This document shows positions 1 to 8,879 of a stretch of DNA of 64,000 nt, piece after piece. Each line of letters opens with the position of its first letter. Within the stretch, counting starts at the first letter, position 1. A program made the position numbers and the translations under genes. A model generated the notes under the pieces. It was not told where the DNA came from. It searched no databases and saw nothing but the letters and a program-made list of their open reading frames with translations. Origin of the DNA: Oceanobacillus alkalisoli (GTDB lineage: Bacteria; Bacillota; Bacilli; Bacillales; Amphibacillaceae); assembly GCF_021556485.1 (NCBI RefSeq), contig NZ_JAKGBW010000001.1, positions 1-64,000 of the forward strand. The letters run 5' to 3'.

Positions 1-1
1 G

Positions 2-67
2 AACCAAGACAGCATCAGAATGAAGTACAGACGTGCTTTGTTTCAAGAAACAGGTGTTGAATCTTAA
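2..67 (+). CDS. C-terminal end of an unidentified gene (partial)
   Basis: An open frame enters from the left edge and ends with TAA. Its last residues read ...MKYRRALFQETGVES. About 200 bp further on there is a strong rightward terminator, which suits a gene end here. The fragment is too short to assign a family. Proximity to a phosphopantetheinyl transferase and a thioesterase suggests a biosynthetic cluster, but that is inference. Another frame is open to base 60, so the frame choice is uncertain. Confidence 0.35.
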   Translation, partial: NQDSIRMKYRRALFQETGVES

Positions 68-272
68 TTGGGGAAACCTGTTGAGTGTTAATTGTGAAAA
101 ACTGCTTAATTCTACTTGACGGTTACACTATTATAGTCTAGTATATAAAAGCTTTATTTCTATTTAGTTGATTGAAACGAATATTGGATTACCACGGTAA
201 ATAATCAGCTGCAGTGAAATTCAACAAAATAATAATCAAAAATTACTTAAGCTAAAATTTATCATTTATATC

Positions 273-316
273 AAGTCAGATAGTCCACCCGAAGAGGAAC
301 TATCTGACTTTTTTTG
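273..316 (+). terminator. Rho-independent terminator
   Basis: A 12-bp stem (AAGTCAGATAGT / ACTATCTGACTT) is followed by a T run. It closes the transcription unit entering from the left edge. The rest of 68-749 holds no credible gene, only the repeats listed below. Confidence 0.8.
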
Positions 317-532
317 TTCTAAAGTATCAAATGTGCAAGAGGAAGACATACTGACCCATCGTCTTATCTGAAAAATTATTTCACTTGATGTTCCCTAAAG
401 CTGAGTTGGAGGGTGTATAAAATGCGTAATCTCCTGATTAGAAAATATGTACGAACAGTCTTCTAATTTTTTCAGGCGAAAAGATGACGTTAATTTCTAA
501 AAATTCATTATTTTGAGTGGACGTTCTATTTA

Positions 533-687
533 TGCTGTGTTAATATATTATCAATAGTGATAATATTAATTGGAAAAACACCTTAAAATATATAAAATGT
601 AAAATAATTTTAATTTATGGTAAAATTCTTCATTTTATATAGACATTTTTTAAGTGCTATGTTAATGTATTGTCGAAAATGATAATA
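533..687. repeat. Two-copy direct repeat with dyad-like TTATCA/TGATAA elements
   Basis: Copies at 533-565 and 655-687 match at 27 of 33 positions, and weaker similarity extends upstream of each. Each copy ends in TGATAATA. The first is a near-perfect dyad (TTATCA-4-TGATAA). They lie upstream of the phosphopantetheinyl transferase gene and may be operator sites. GATAAT elements recall Fur boxes, but the half-site order does not match the classical 7-1-7 arrangement. Confidence 0.5.
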
Positions 688-749
688 AATTGAATTAATT
701 TTGTAAAGTGAGACTAAAAATTTAATAGGGGTAGGTGAATTGATTTCAA

Positions 750-1388
750 ATGATGGAATATTATGGGAATGGTATAGAAACTTTTAAAACCTTCGTTAAG
801 TTTTCAGATGTAAGCTCCATTCATATTGAAAATGCGACAAGATTATTTAATCAACGAGAATGGAGTGACTTAAATATATATCGGACGAAACGAAGAATAG
901 AAGCTAGTAAGAGTTTGTACCTTGCAAAAGAATCAATCATGGAATTTTTAGGCTTTGGGATACGAGAAATTAGGAACATTTCTCTTTTAAAAGGGGTTTT
1001 TGGACAACCGGTCATTGTAAATAACAATAATTCTTCAATTAACATTGGAATCTCCATCACACATACGGAAAAGACAATAGGAGTATTACTTTTTGATCAA
1101 CGACATCCAATGGGGATTGACGTGGAAAATAAAACAAGCACTGACTCTGAATTTTTAGAGCCATATTTTACAGATTTTGAAAAAAGAATGATTAAAAATA
1201 GTGGGGGAACCTTGAGTAAAGAGATTTTATTTAGCGCAAAGGAAAGCTTATCAAAAATATTAAAAACAGGGCTCACTTCACCACTTCAAATTTACGAAAT
1301 TTCAAAATACTACAAACAAGGAGATACAATATATTTATTTTACAAAAATTTCGTTCAATATAAAACAACTGTGCAGCAGTATGGATAG
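750..1388 (+). CDS. 4'-phosphopantetheinyl transferase superfamily protein, C-terminus probably altered
   Basis: This enzyme class transfers 4'-phosphopantetheine from CoA to a serine on carrier proteins, activating NRPS, PKS or fatty-acid ACPs. Visible family motifs are GIDVENK (about residues 123-129, Mg-binding Asp and Glu) and FSAKESLSKILKTGL (about residues 163-177, the xxKESxxK signature). A histidine motif SITHTEK precedes them. Sfp-type proteins are usually about 220-240 aa with a further C-terminal strand region. This one stops at 212 aa, inside the start of the thioesterase frame, suggesting that its tail was replaced. The start is uncertain: an ATG-ATG pair follows a weak GGTAGGTGA. 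No carrier-protein synthetase is visible in the window. Confidence 0.75.
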   Translation: MMEYYGNGIETFKTFVKFSDVSSIHIENATRLFNQREWSDLNIYRTKRRIEASKSLYLAKESIMEFLGFGIREIRNISLLKGVFGQPVIVNNNNSSINIGISITHTEKTIGVLLFDQRHPMGIDVENKTSTDSEFLEPYFTDFEKRMIKNSGGTLSKEILFSAKESLSKILKTGLTSPLQIYEISKYYKQGDTIYLFYKNFVQYKTTVQQYG

Positions 1389-1956
1389 TTTAATAGATAC
1401 AATATTAAGGGGTATGATTGCTGAATATGGTGTGAATACATTAAAAAACTTTTCGTTTTTTGGACATAGTATGGGGGCAATCGTTGCTTATGAAATTGCT
1501 GTGAATTTATTGGAGAGGTACGGAACGAAAGTAAATTATTTGTTCCTATCCAGTAAGTCATCTCCCGATCATAAAATGGATAAAGTTAAAGGTCCCAAAA
1601 CACTGATAGACCAACTTAAGGAAATTGGAGGAATAAACGAAGAAATTCTAGAAACTGATGATTTTATGAATGTTTTTTTGCCAATCATCAAATCTGATTT
1701 TGATGTGCTAGAAGGCTACCATATAAAAAGTTTCGAACGGAAGAAATTAGACAGCAAAGCTGTACTATTATTAGGTTCAAAAGATATCGTTAAGAAAGAC
1801 AGTGTTGTAAGTTGGAGTCAGTACATTAAATACATTAAAGAACTGTATTTAATAGAAGGTGATCATTTTTACTTAAATAATAACCAAGATACTGTCATGG
1901 CTATTCTTCAAAAGTATTTAATTGAAAAGAACTATAAGTTGCCTATAAGGAGTTAA
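1381..1956 (+). pseudogene. Type II thioesterase, N-terminally truncated
   Basis: An alpha/beta-hydrolase of the GrsT/SrfAD type, which hydrolyses misprimed thioesters from NRPS carrier domains. The nucleophile elbow GHSMGA sits at residues 28-33, whereas in full-length TEII proteins it lies near residue 80-95. About 60 N-terminal residues, including the oxyanion strand, are therefore missing. The catalytic Asp (LLGSKDIV) and His (GDHFY) regions are intact. The frame starts with an ATG inside the last codons of the preceding gene. It has no ribosome binding site of its own. This looks like a deletion join between two formerly separate genes, so it is probably non-functional unless the short form is stable. 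Confidence 0.6.
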
Positions 1957-2013
1957 TGAGCTGTGATGGAGGATTAGATATATTTCAAGACAGTTTATAA
2001 CTACCACCGATTT

Positions 2014-2045
2014 CTCCCTTTAGATTTATCTAAAGGGAGCTTCTT
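2014..2045 (+). terminator. Rho-independent terminator after the thioesterase
   Basis: A 12-bp stem (CTCCCTTTAGAT / ATCTAAAGGGAG) with a 2-nt loop is followed by CTTCTT. I see nothing else in 1957-2322 beyond AT-rich spacer. Confidence 0.75.
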
Positions 2046-2322
2046 GTAACTTTCATTAAACCAACAAAGTAGAAGAGTGGATAAGAAATCTCGTCTCATT
2101 AGCACATAGTTTTATATGAAAGTGCTTTTTTTATCTCCTAGTTAACATAATACTTATTATGAGAACCTATAGTAAAAACACACTTTATTATCTCAATAAC
2201 AAAGTATACTCTTGATAGTGAGATATTTTAATAAAAATCAGGAAATATAACATAATAAAAAAGCCGCGCTATAATATGCACGACTTATTTATTGTGTAAA
2301 ATTATTTTAAAATGCTCTTTTC

Positions 2323-2562
2323 TTATCTGTCCTCAAAGAATTGACGATTGAGTGTAATATATTCAGTTTCCGATTCTGGAACTTCATCTTCAATGAAAAT
2401 CGCTTCTACAGGACAAACTGCTTCACAAGCTCCACAATCTATACAAATATCAGGATCGATATAAAACATATCTTTGCCTTCTTCAATACAATCAACTGGA
2501 CAAACCTCAACACATTCGCCAGCTTTTTCAGTTTTACACGGTGATGTAATGACAAATGCCAA
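2323..2562 (-). CDS. 7Fe-type ferredoxin
   Basis: A small (79 aa) soluble electron carrier. The cysteine pattern is PCKTEKAGECVEVCP followed by CIDCGACEAVCP. This matches FdxA-like ferredoxins carrying one [3Fe-4S] and one [4Fe-4S] cluster. Longer in-frame starts exist, but AAAGGAGG lies a few bases upstream of a TTG at 2562, giving the family-typical N-terminus AFVITSPC. The electron partner cannot be inferred from the neighbours. Confidence 0.88.
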   Translation of the reverse strand: MAFVITSPCKTEKAGECVEVCPVDCIEEGKDMFYIDPDICIDCGACEAVCPVEAIFIEDEVPESETEYITLNRQFFEDR

Positions 2563-2674
2563 ATCGAACGCCTCCTTTGCTGCTAAATCATTTTCCAAGC
2601 TAATTATACATGAACCTTTCCCAACGAACAAAGGTTATTAGCTTTTCTTAAAAAACTCTGAACCAGTCCAGGAT

Positions 2675-2878
2675 TTAAATTTCTTTAAAATAATCTTTTA
2701 AAAATCCACCAACACGCTCACTATTGTCAATGATGAAATAAAATTCATCTGTTTCATTAATTACATCATAAACTTTGCCTGCAGTTAACTTATTATTGAC
2801 AACGAATTTAGCTGCATCTGTATGCACACATTCAATTTGTTTAATTGCTGTTCTTTTTTCCCAATCTAAGTGAATCAT
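2675..2878 (-). CDS. Small conserved Bacillaceae protein (DUF6501-like)
   Basis: A 67-aa protein of unknown function, beginning MIHLDWEKRTAIKQIEC and containing VHTDAAKFVVNN. I recall this pattern from a small family conserved across Bacillaceae. GGAGC precedes the ATG. No membrane segment or catalytic motif is visible. It is probably a separate unit between the ferredoxin and msrAB. Confidence 0.7.
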   Translation of the reverse strand: MIHLDWEKRTAIKQIECVHTDAAKFVVNNKLTAGKVYDVINETDEFYFIIDNSERVGGFLKDYFKEI

Positions 2879-2930
2879 TATTTGCTCCTTTTTAGTTTAC
2901 ATAATAAATTTATTGTAAACATTTTGGTTT

Positions 2931-3893
2931 TTAATCATTGAACAAGTGTAAATATTGTTCGTACCCTTCTTCTTTCATCTTCTCTTTCGGGATGAAGCGC
3001 ATCGCTGCTGAATTAATGCAATATCTTAATCCACCAGCCTCAACTGGCCCATCATCAAAGACATGTCCTAAATGGGAATCTGCTGACCCACTTCTAACTT
3101 CTGTACGGATCATGCCGTGGGATGTATCCATGTTTTCTTTGATTTCATATTGATCAATCGGTCGTGTAAAGCTTGGCCAACCACAATTCGCATCGTATTG
3201 ATCCCTTGATGAGAATAATGGCTTTCCAGATATGATATCTACATATATTCCATCTTCAAAGTTATTCCAGTACTTATTCTTAAATGGCAACTCTGTGCCG
3301 TTTTCTTGGGTTACGTGGTACTGTAACGGCGTTAATTTTTTCTTTAAATCTTCTTTATCATACGTTTCTTTCCAATTGTTATTAATAAAGTCTTCTCTCC
3401 CTGAACCTTTTTTGTATAAGCGATAGTGGAATGATTGTTTCTTATAATAATCCTGGTGTTCTTCTTCTGCTGGATAGAACGTCTTAGCCGGAAGAATTTT
3501 CGTTACAACCGGCTTGGAGAACCTGCCGCTTGCATCAAGAGCTTGTTTCGATTCTTCAGCAATCGCCTTTTGTTCTTCATTTTGATAAAAGATTGCTGTC
3601 TGATATGATTCTCCCCTGTCATTAAATTGTCCGCCTGGATCTGTCGGGTCAATCTGTTGCCAGAACGTTTCTACGAGTTCTTTGTATGGCATAATAGCTG
3701 GGTCAAATGTAATTTCGACTGCTTCAACATGTCCAGTTGTATCGGCGCTGACTTGCTCATAGGTAGGATTTTCCACATCGCCACCTGTATATCCAGAAAT
3801 GACACGTTCAATCCCCGGACGGCTGTCAAAGGGTTCAACCATACACCAAAAACAGCCGCCGGCAAACGTAGCTTTTTCTAATGAATTAGACAT
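2931..3893 (-). CDS. msrAB: Bifunctional peptide methionine sulfoxide reductase MsrA/MsrB
   Basis: Repairs oxidised methionine: the N-terminal MsrA domain reduces the S-sulfoxide and the C-terminal MsrB domain the R-sulfoxide. MsrA spans about residues 5-160, with the catalytic motif GGCFWC at residues 12-17. MsrB spans about 175-312, with NCGWPSF and the catalytic RYCINS near the end. MsrB proteins often have two CxxC zinc pairs, and these are not obvious here. The length of 320 aa suits the fused form. TGGAGG lies 8 bases before the ATG. Confidence 0.95.
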   Translation of the reverse strand: MSNSLEKATFAGGCFWCMVEPFDSRPGIERVISGYTGGDVENPTYEQVSADTTGHVEAVEITFDPAIMPYKELVETFWQQIDPTDPGGQFNDRGESYQTAIFYQNEEQKAIAEESKQALDASGRFSKPVVTKILPAKTFYPAEEEHQDYYKKQSFHYRLYKKGSGREDFINNNWKETYDKEDLKKKLTPLQYHVTQENGTELPFKNKYWNNFEDGIYVDIISGKPLFSSRDQYDANCGWPSFTRPIDQYEIKENMDTSHGMIRTEVRSGSADSHLGHVFDDGPVEAGGLRYCINSAAMRFIPKEKMKEEGYEQYLHLFND

Positions 3894-3975
3894 GAATTAT
3901 TCCTCCAGTGCTCTAGTGTGATACTATCTATTTTTCCGCTTTTTTACTTAAAATGCAAGTATACTGCATGTTTTT

Positions 3976-4437
3976 TTATATATAAAGCTTTGGAGTAGAT
4001 AAACCGCTATTCTTTTTTTTCGTTGTTTTCACTTTACTTGTTGCAATATTTTTTTCCTTTTCCGGATTCCTTTCTATATTTGCCTCCTCTTTCTTTTCTT
4101 CTTCCGGAAGATCATCTATGCTTTTGAAAGCTTTGACCATACGATACATAGCTGGTAAGTTTTTTAACATTGGTCCATATTCTTTAATCATCGGTGTCGT
4201 CGTTTCTACGACTCTTAAAACTTGCTGTATATTACTCAGTATACCCGAAAAACCACTAATTCCTTTACTGATTTGAGGATTGTGTAATAAATTTCCCGAA
4301 GTTATTTTTTGTAAGCTTACTGGAAAGCGGCTACGTGGCATTGGAGATTGTTGAGGAGTTCCGAACATAAAGGAATTCATTCCTTGTGGTTGCTGCCTAT
4401 AAGGATAATTTTGCCGTCTTTGAATTGGTCCGAGCAT
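3976..4437 (-). CDS. YqfQ/VrrA-like protein
   Basis: A 153-aa protein with a Gln/Pro/Arg-rich N-terminus (residues 1-45), a central hydrophobic-helical part containing EYGPMLKNLPAMYRMVKAF, and a Lys/Glu-rich charged tail. The central motif is characteristic of the YqfQ family (VrrA of Bacillus anthracis), seen in endospore formers. Its function is unknown and spore association is only suspected. It sits alone, downstream of a 275-bp spacer and divergent from the yolD-like gene. Confidence 0.65.
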   Translation of the reverse strand: MLGPIQRRQNYPYRQQPQGMNSFMFGTPQQSPMPRSRFPVSLQKITSGNLLHNPQISKGISGFSGILSNIQQVLRVVETTTPMIKEYGPMLKNLPAMYRMVKAFKSIDDLPEEEKKEEANIERNPEKEKNIATSKVKTTKKKNSGLSTPKLYI

Positions 4438-4665
4438 TTTCTCACCCCTGCCTTCTATGCTTGCTTTTATAATGTACGTAACAACTGATTAAAAAGTGTA
4501 GGCAATATATTATTTCCCGGGCAAGCGCAGGAATCAGCAAAAAACTGCATCAATAGTGGTTTTTATATGAGCTTCTTGTCGATTTTTGTCTGATTTATTT
4601 AAAACAAACGTTTGATTTAATTTATTAACCTCATTTCTTATCCCTGAATTATCTTCTATTCACTA

Positions 4666-4694
4666 TTGACAACAAACAAATGTTCGTGCATAAT
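4666..4694 (+). promoter_or_regulatory. SigA promoter with LexA (DinR) box in the spacer
   Basis: TTGACA (4666-4671), a 17-bp spacer and CATAAT (4689-4694). The spacer carries CAAACAAATGTTCG (4673-4686), one half-site base away from the Bacillus LexA consensus CGAACN4GTTCG. It directly precedes the yolD-like gene, so SOS induction is expected. Confidence 0.75.
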
Positions 4695-4713
4695 TTTTAA
4701 AGAGGTGAGATGA

Positions 4714-5046
4714 ATGATAAATAATCGTGGCTCGATTAAATGGACAACGATGATGCTCCCGGAGCATGCTGAACTACTCAGAGAATTATGGAACGAGGAT
4801 AATAAAATCAAAAATCCGCTCCTTGATCCCCAGGAAATGGAGTTAATGGAGCAGCATTTACAGACTGCTTATCTAGACAAATTACGAACAGAATTTACGA
4901 TATACAGCCCTTCTGCTTTACAGACAGTAACTGGAACAATTACGAAACTAGAGCAACAGACAAAACAAATCCATATAAAAAAAGAGGATGGTACGCGCCT
5001 TCCCCTCCCCCTTCAACTCATTGTAAATATCACAATAAAAAAATGA
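4714..5046 (+). CDS. YolD-like protein, SOS-controlled
   Basis: A 110-aa member of the YolD-like family. The hallmark is KWTTMMLPEHAELLRELW near the N-terminus. In B. subtilis such genes are paired with Y-family polymerases (UvrX/YqjW) and belong to the SOS regulon. Here no polymerase follows. A second copy lies in the prophage at 16.2-16.5 kb. GAGGTGAG precedes the ATG. The molecular role is not established. Confidence 0.85.
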   Translation: MINNRGSIKWTTMMLPEHAELLRELWNEDNKIKNPLLDPQEMELMEQHLQTAYLDKLRTEFTIYSPSALQTVTGTITKLEQQTKQIHIKKEDGTRLPLPLQLIVNITIKK

Positions 5047-5068
5047 GGCTAGTATTCCTTAGCCTCAT

Positions 5069-5281
5069 TTATCTATTATGATAGGAATCCCAAACCTCAT
5101 CAAACGTACGTAATGCATCTGGAAAAGGGCTATTCCATTCCAGATAATCACTTATTTCGTTATAATCATCTGAGTGCTTTGGGAAATCATGATCACGGAA
5201 AACCCCCTCGGCTAGCTTACATTTTTCATCTGGAACTTTCATTCCCCGAAAAGTCATCAGATGCTGATAAAATGTCTTCAA
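5069..5281 (-). CDS. YozE family (UPF0346) SAM-like fold protein
   Basis: A 70-aa protein with the family pattern FYQHLM...FRDHDFPKHSDDYNEISDYLEWN...TFDEVWDSYH. Its function is unknown and the fold resembles SAM domains. An upstream ATG at 5308 overlaps the end of tatC, but TGGAGGTG is ideally spaced from TTG at 5281, which also gives the family's usual N-terminus. It is probably co-transcribed with tatC. Confidence 0.85.
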   Translation of the reverse strand: MKTFYQHLMTFRGMKVPDEKCKLAEGVFRDHDFPKHSDDYNEISDYLEWNSPFPDALRTFDEVWDSYHNR

Positions 5282-5307
5282 GAAAACACCTCCATCTATT
5301 CTTTTCA

Positions 5308-6072
5308 TCAGGTTGATGGTTCCTCTTCTTCCATAAATTCCTTATGTTTTTTTAACTTTCTCTTATATACTACCTTAGATAACTGTACGCCTATTTCATA
5401 CAAAAGAATTAGCGGCACAGCCACAATGATCTGTAAAACAAAGTCTGGAGGTGTGATTAATACACCAATTACAATTAAGCCGAAGTATGCATACTTTCTA
5501 TTTTTAATCATGAATGCTGGCGTAAGTATACCGAGACTCGTTAAAAACATAACAATAATCGGTAATTCGAACAACACAGCGAAAGGTATTGTAACACGAA
5601 ATAGAAATGTAAAATAGCGATCGACAGTAAACATAATATTAAACATCCCATCATTCAACGATAACAGGAATGGCATAATCAGTTCCACGAAAATAAAATA
5701 ACCAAAGACTAGTCCGCCGATAAATAAAAGAAAAACTGCAGGTATGTAACCGAGTGTTGCTTTTCTTTCATGTGGAAGTAGGCCCGGTTTAACAAAAGCC
5801 CATATTTGATAAGTAAGAAGCGGAATCGTTCCTACAATCGCTACCAATCCTGCCATGGAGAAGTAAATCCAAATAATTTCCGTTGGACTAATCGCAGTTA
5901 ATTCCATGTCTATATCATTGACGAAAAACCAATAAATATCTTTAATATAAATAAATCCAACTATGAATAAACCGATAAATAATAAAGCTGTAACAATTAA
6001 TCGGTTGCGGAGCTCAGAGAGATGATCAACAAGATTCATCTCTTTTCCTTCCATTTGATTTCCTTTAGCCAT
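5308..6072 (-). CDS. tatC: Sec-independent protein translocase subunit TatC
   Basis: The six-helix membrane receptor of the twin-arginine pathway, which exports folded proteins. The protein has 254 aa, about six hydrophobic segments and the conserved N-terminal LVDHLSELRNRL. KPGLLPHERK in the first cytoplasmic-loop region and the loop ELPI are typical. AGAGGTGGG precedes the ATG. The two tatA genes lie immediately upstream, separated by a hairpin, forming a compact tat locus. Confidence 0.95.
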   Translation of the reverse strand: MAKGNQMEGKEMNLVDHLSELRNRLIVTALLFIGLFIVGFIYIKDIYWFFVNDIDMELTAISPTEIIWIYFSMAGLVAIVGTIPLLTYQIWAFVKPGLLPHERKATLGYIPAVFLLFIGGLVFGYFIFVELIMPFLLSLNDGMFNIMFTVDRYFTFLFRVTIPFAVLFELPIIVMFLTSLGILTPAFMIKNRKYAYFGLIVIGVLITPPDFVLQIIVAVPLILLYEIGVQLSKVVYKRKLKKHKEFMEEEEPST

Positions 6073-6105
6073 TTAAGACCCACCTCTAATCGAAAAAGCA
6101 CACAA

Positions 6106-6147
6106 AAGAAGATGTAAGGTAAAGTAAGAACTTACATCTTCTTTTTT
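6106..6147 (-). terminator. Hairpin between tatA2 and tatC
   Basis: A 13-bp perfect stem (AAGAAGATGTAAG / CTTACATCTTCTT) with T-rich flanks on both strands. It may attenuate read-through from tatA into tatC, which would give more TatA than TatC. Confidence 0.6.
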
Positions 6148-6173
6148 AATATTTTACTTGGACTGTTAATGTA

Positions 6174-6344
6174 TTATTGTTTACTTTTATCCTCATCTTC
6201 CGTTAATCCCTTTGTTGCATTCTTAAATTCTTTTAATGAATTGCCAAACGCTTTACCAATTTCTGGGAGTTTATTTGGACCAAACACAATAAGAGCAACA
6301 ATTACAATTAAAATTAAACCTGGAATTCCAATATTACTTAGCAT
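6174..6344 (-). CDS. tatA: TatA-type translocase subunit, second copy
   Basis: A 56-aa pore-forming Tat component. It has one N-terminal membrane helix (about residues 6-21), then [20 protein letters not shown], the TatA/E amphipathic-helix signature, and a short acidic and lysine tail. GAGTGAGAG precedes the ATG at 6344. It lies 15 bp after the larger tatA and before tatC. The two paralogues share the IGFPG/IGIPG and [12 protein letters not shown] segments, so a tandem duplication is likely. Confidence 0.9.
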   Translation of the reverse strand: MLSNIGIPGLILIVIVALIVFGPNKLPEIGKAFGNSLKEFKNATKGLTEDEDKSKQ

Positions 6345-6359
6345 GTTCTCTCACTCCAT

Positions 6360-6563
6360 TTATTTACTGTCATCGTTCACAATAGATTTAACTTCTTTTA
6401 CTTCATCCGTAACATCACTAGTTAAATCATTCGCCGATTTTTTAAATTCACGTAGTGTGTCACCAGCAGCTTTACCAATTTCCGGAAGTTTGTTTGGGCC
6501 AAAAACAATAAGCGCAACAACTAGAATAAGAATCAATCCAGGAAATCCTATGTTTGCCAGCAT
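6360..6563 (-). CDS. tatA: TatA-type translocase subunit, first copy
   Basis: A 67-aa Tat pore component with the N-terminal membrane helix and [20 protein letters not shown] amphipathic helix, plus a longer charged tail than its neighbour. Several in-frame ATGs exist. GGAG is 9 bases before the ATG at 6563, giving the family-like N-terminus MLANIGFPG. It is first in the leftward tat operon. Confidence 0.92.
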   Translation of the reverse strand: MLANIGFPGLILILVVALIVFGPNKLPEIGKAAGDTLREFKKSANDLTSDVTDEVKEVKSIVNDDSK

Positions 6564-6638
6564 ATCTATCATCTCCGTATTATAAATATCCCTGATGCTA
6601 ATCATAAGTATATAGCATTAGAAGGCTCTGTACAAGTT

Positions 6639-7139
6639 CTACTCCTTATTCTTTTTTCTTTCATAAACAAGATAATAATAGTCATAGGGATTCGATTCAT
6701 CCTTCTTCCCTCTCGTTTTCTCGGTCAACTCCCATTCATCCAATGAGAACGACGGAAAGAATGTATCCCCTTCAAAATCTTCATCAATCCATGTAATGTA
6801 CAGCATGTCGGCAAAAGGAAGCACTTGCTTAAAAATATCCCCGCCACCAATCACAAAATATTCTTCTTGTGGATTGTCATCATTCCGTGTTTTGATAGGT
6901 TCCAAGTCATGGATTACTTCTACTTCTTCCGGAAATTCATGGTTCCCTCTTGTAAGAATAACATGCTTCCGATTCGGCAGAACGCGTCCGATCGAATCAA
7001 ATGTTTTTCTCCCCATAATGATTGTATGACCTGTCGTTGTTTCTTTAAAATAACGCAGATCATCCGGTAAATGCCAAGGTAAATCATTGTTGGACCCTAT
7101 TACATGATTACGGTCCATTGCTACGAGTAAGGAAATCAT
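6639..7139 (-). CDS. dfrA: Dihydrofolate reductase
   Basis: Reduces dihydrofolate to tetrahydrofolate with NADPH, regenerating the cofactor used by thymidylate synthase encoded just upstream. Motifs are LPWHLPDDLRYFK (substrate pocket; the Asp is the catalytic acid), GRKTF (NADPH) and FVIGGGDIF. The length is typical. AAGGGGAG lies 8 bases before ATG 7139; a TTG at 7145 is too close to it. It forms a thyA-dfrA operon with an 11-17-bp gap. Confidence 0.95.
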   Translation of the reverse strand: MISLLVAMDRNHVIGSNNDLPWHLPDDLRYFKETTTGHTIIMGRKTFDSIGRVLPNRKHVILTRGNHEFPEEVEVIHDLEPIKTRNDDNPQEEYFVIGGGDIFKQVLPFADMLYITWIDEDFEGDTFFPSFSLDEWELTEKTRGKKDESNPYDYYYLVYERKKNKE

Positions 7140-7156
7140 CCTCAAAACTCCCCTTT

Positions 7157-8113
7157 CTATACAGCTATCGGAGCTCTAATAGCTGGATGCGGATTGTAGT
7201 CGATTAATTCAAAATCGGATAGCTCGAAATCAAATATTGATTGCTTGTCCGTATTCAATTTCAATTTCGGTAACGGCCGTCTCTCCCTTTGCAGTTGGGT
7301 TTTCACTTGTTCCAGATGATTGGAGTAAATATGTGCATCCCCAATCGTATGGATGAATTCTCCTACTTCTAGATCGCATTCATGGGCAATCAGATGTGTC
7401 AAAAGTGCATAACTTGCAATATTAAATGGCACGCCTAAGAAAGTGTCTCCACTGCGCTGATATAATTGGCAAGACAATTTGCCATCTGCCACATAAAACT
7501 GGAATAAGGTGTGGCACGGCGGTAAAGCCATGAATGGGACGTCTTCCGGATTCCAAGCAGACACGATATGTCTCCGTGAATCCGGATTATTGCGAATCGA
7601 ATCCACGACATTCTTCAGCTGATCAATCACTTCTCCTGCTTTTGTTTCCCAGTGACGCCACTGCTTTCCATAAACAAAGCCTAAGTCACCATATTTGTTC
7701 GCAAATGTATCATCATTTAAAATTTTATCCTTAAATATTGCCATCTGTTTCTTGTATTCCAGATTGAACGTCTCATCCTGCAGACTGCGACGACCGAAAT
7801 CCGTCATATCCGGTCCATCATATTCGTCACTGGCTACCCATTTTTCAAAAGCCCACTCGTTCCAAATATTATTATTGTTTTCTAAGAGATAGCGAATGTT
7901 CGTATCCCCTTTAATAAACCAAAGCAATTCGGAAGCAATTAAATTAAAGTTTACTTTCTTCGTAGTAAGTAATGGGAATCCTTCACTTAGATCAAAACGC
8001 ATTTGGTGGCCGAAAACAGAGTACGTACCTGTTCCGGTCCGGTCTGCTTTTTTATTTCCTTCATCTAAAATCAAACGGCATAAATCAAGATATGCCTGTT
8101 CTCCTTGTACCAT
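7157..8113 (-). CDS. thyA: Thymidylate synthase ThyA
   Basis: Methylates dUMP to dTMP using methylene-tetrahydrofolate. At 318 aa this is the long form carrying the insertion seen in lactobacilli and staphylococci. The catalytic cysteine lies in [12 protein letters not shown], and the phosphate-binding [18 protein letters not shown] and terminal APIAV are present. AGGAGG is well spaced from the ATG. It overlaps functionally with the downstream dfrA. Confidence 0.96.
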   Translation of the reverse strand: MVQGEQAYLDLCRLILDEGNKKADRTGTGTYSVFGHQMRFDLSEGFPLLTTKKVNFNLIASELLWFIKGDTNIRYLLENNNNIWNEWAFEKWVASDEYDGPDMTDFGRRSLQDETFNLEYKKQMAIFKDKILNDDTFANKYGDLGFVYGKQWRHWETKAGEVIDQLKNVVDSIRNNPDSRRHIVSAWNPEDVPFMALPPCHTLFQFYVADGKLSCQLYQRSGDTFLGVPFNIASYALLTHLIAHECDLEVGEFIHTIGDAHIYSNHLEQVKTQLQRERRPLPKLKLNTDKQSIFDFELSDFELIDYNPHPAIRAPIAV

Positions 8114-8145
8114 GTCGATAACCTCCTAGCGTGATTATTACCCTT

Positions 8146-8763
8146 CTACCTTCCGTCTGTTTTGTCTGTTCCCCACTCTTTATGAAATTGATCCAGAAAT
8201 AAAAGCATCCAGCGATGACGCTCCTCTGCAATCTGTTTTGCGTAAGAAGTATGGAGCCTATCTTTTATTTTCAATAACTTATCATGAAAATGTTGGATGG
8301 ACGTATGAGAATCGCCTTGCTTATAGATCAATTGATTGTTCGCACCACCATACTGGAAAGTCCGTGCAATCCCGATTGCACCAATAGCATCCAGCCGGTC
8401 AGCATCCTGTACAATCTTTCCAGTCCAAGTAGACGGTGTTTTACCCGTTTTAAAAGAAATGGTTGAAATCACATGATTAATCTCATTTTTCGTTCGTATC
8501 GGGATGGAGATACAATCTAAAAATACATTCATTTCATTGATCGCTTGATGAGGATCAGGAAATAGTTTACGGTCCCCAACATCGTGTAGCCATCCGGCAG
8601 CTTCACATAAGCAGAGATCACCGTCTTCTTTTTTCGCAATTTCCTTAGCCAGTACAGCAACACGTCGCATATGTTCATAATCATGTCCTGTCGGATCGTC
8701 ATGGAATAGCTGATATGTAAATTCACGAATTTCTTTTAATTGCCGCTGTTGGATTTCGTCCAT
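8146..8763 (-). CDS. HD-domain phosphohydrolase
   Basis: A metal-dependent phosphohydrolase of the YedJ-like HD family (205 aa). H and D ligands appear in DPTGHDYEHMRRV (about residues 19-31) and GWLHDVGDRKLF (about 58-69), with VQDADRLDAIGAIGIAR further on. The substrate is unknown. GGAGGAAGG precedes the ATG. It is likely first in an HD-thyA-dfrA transcription unit. Confidence 0.85.
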   Translation of the reverse strand: MDEIQQRQLKEIREFTYQLFHDDPTGHDYEHMRRVAVLAKEIAKKEDGDLCLCEAAGWLHDVGDRKLFPDPHQAINEMNVFLDCISIPIRTKNEINHVISTISFKTGKTPSTWTGKIVQDADRLDAIGAIGIARTFQYGGANNQLIYKQGDSHTSIQHFHDKLLKIKDRLHTSYAKQIAEERHRWMLLFLDQFHKEWGTDKTDGR

Positions 8764-8879
8764 CCTCCTTCCTCCTCTTTTCTATATTACTTTATTTTGT
8801 TTAGGAATGCATTCGATTCATTCGTTTTATCCGTAAACCTATATTTATAAAACATTCAGAAAAAAATACAGAGAATTTC

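Noticed and set aside
6169-6585. 138-codon plus-strand frame over the tatA genes
   Set aside because: Antisense shadow created by the duplicated tatA sequence; the minus-strand proteins have unmistakable TatA motifs.
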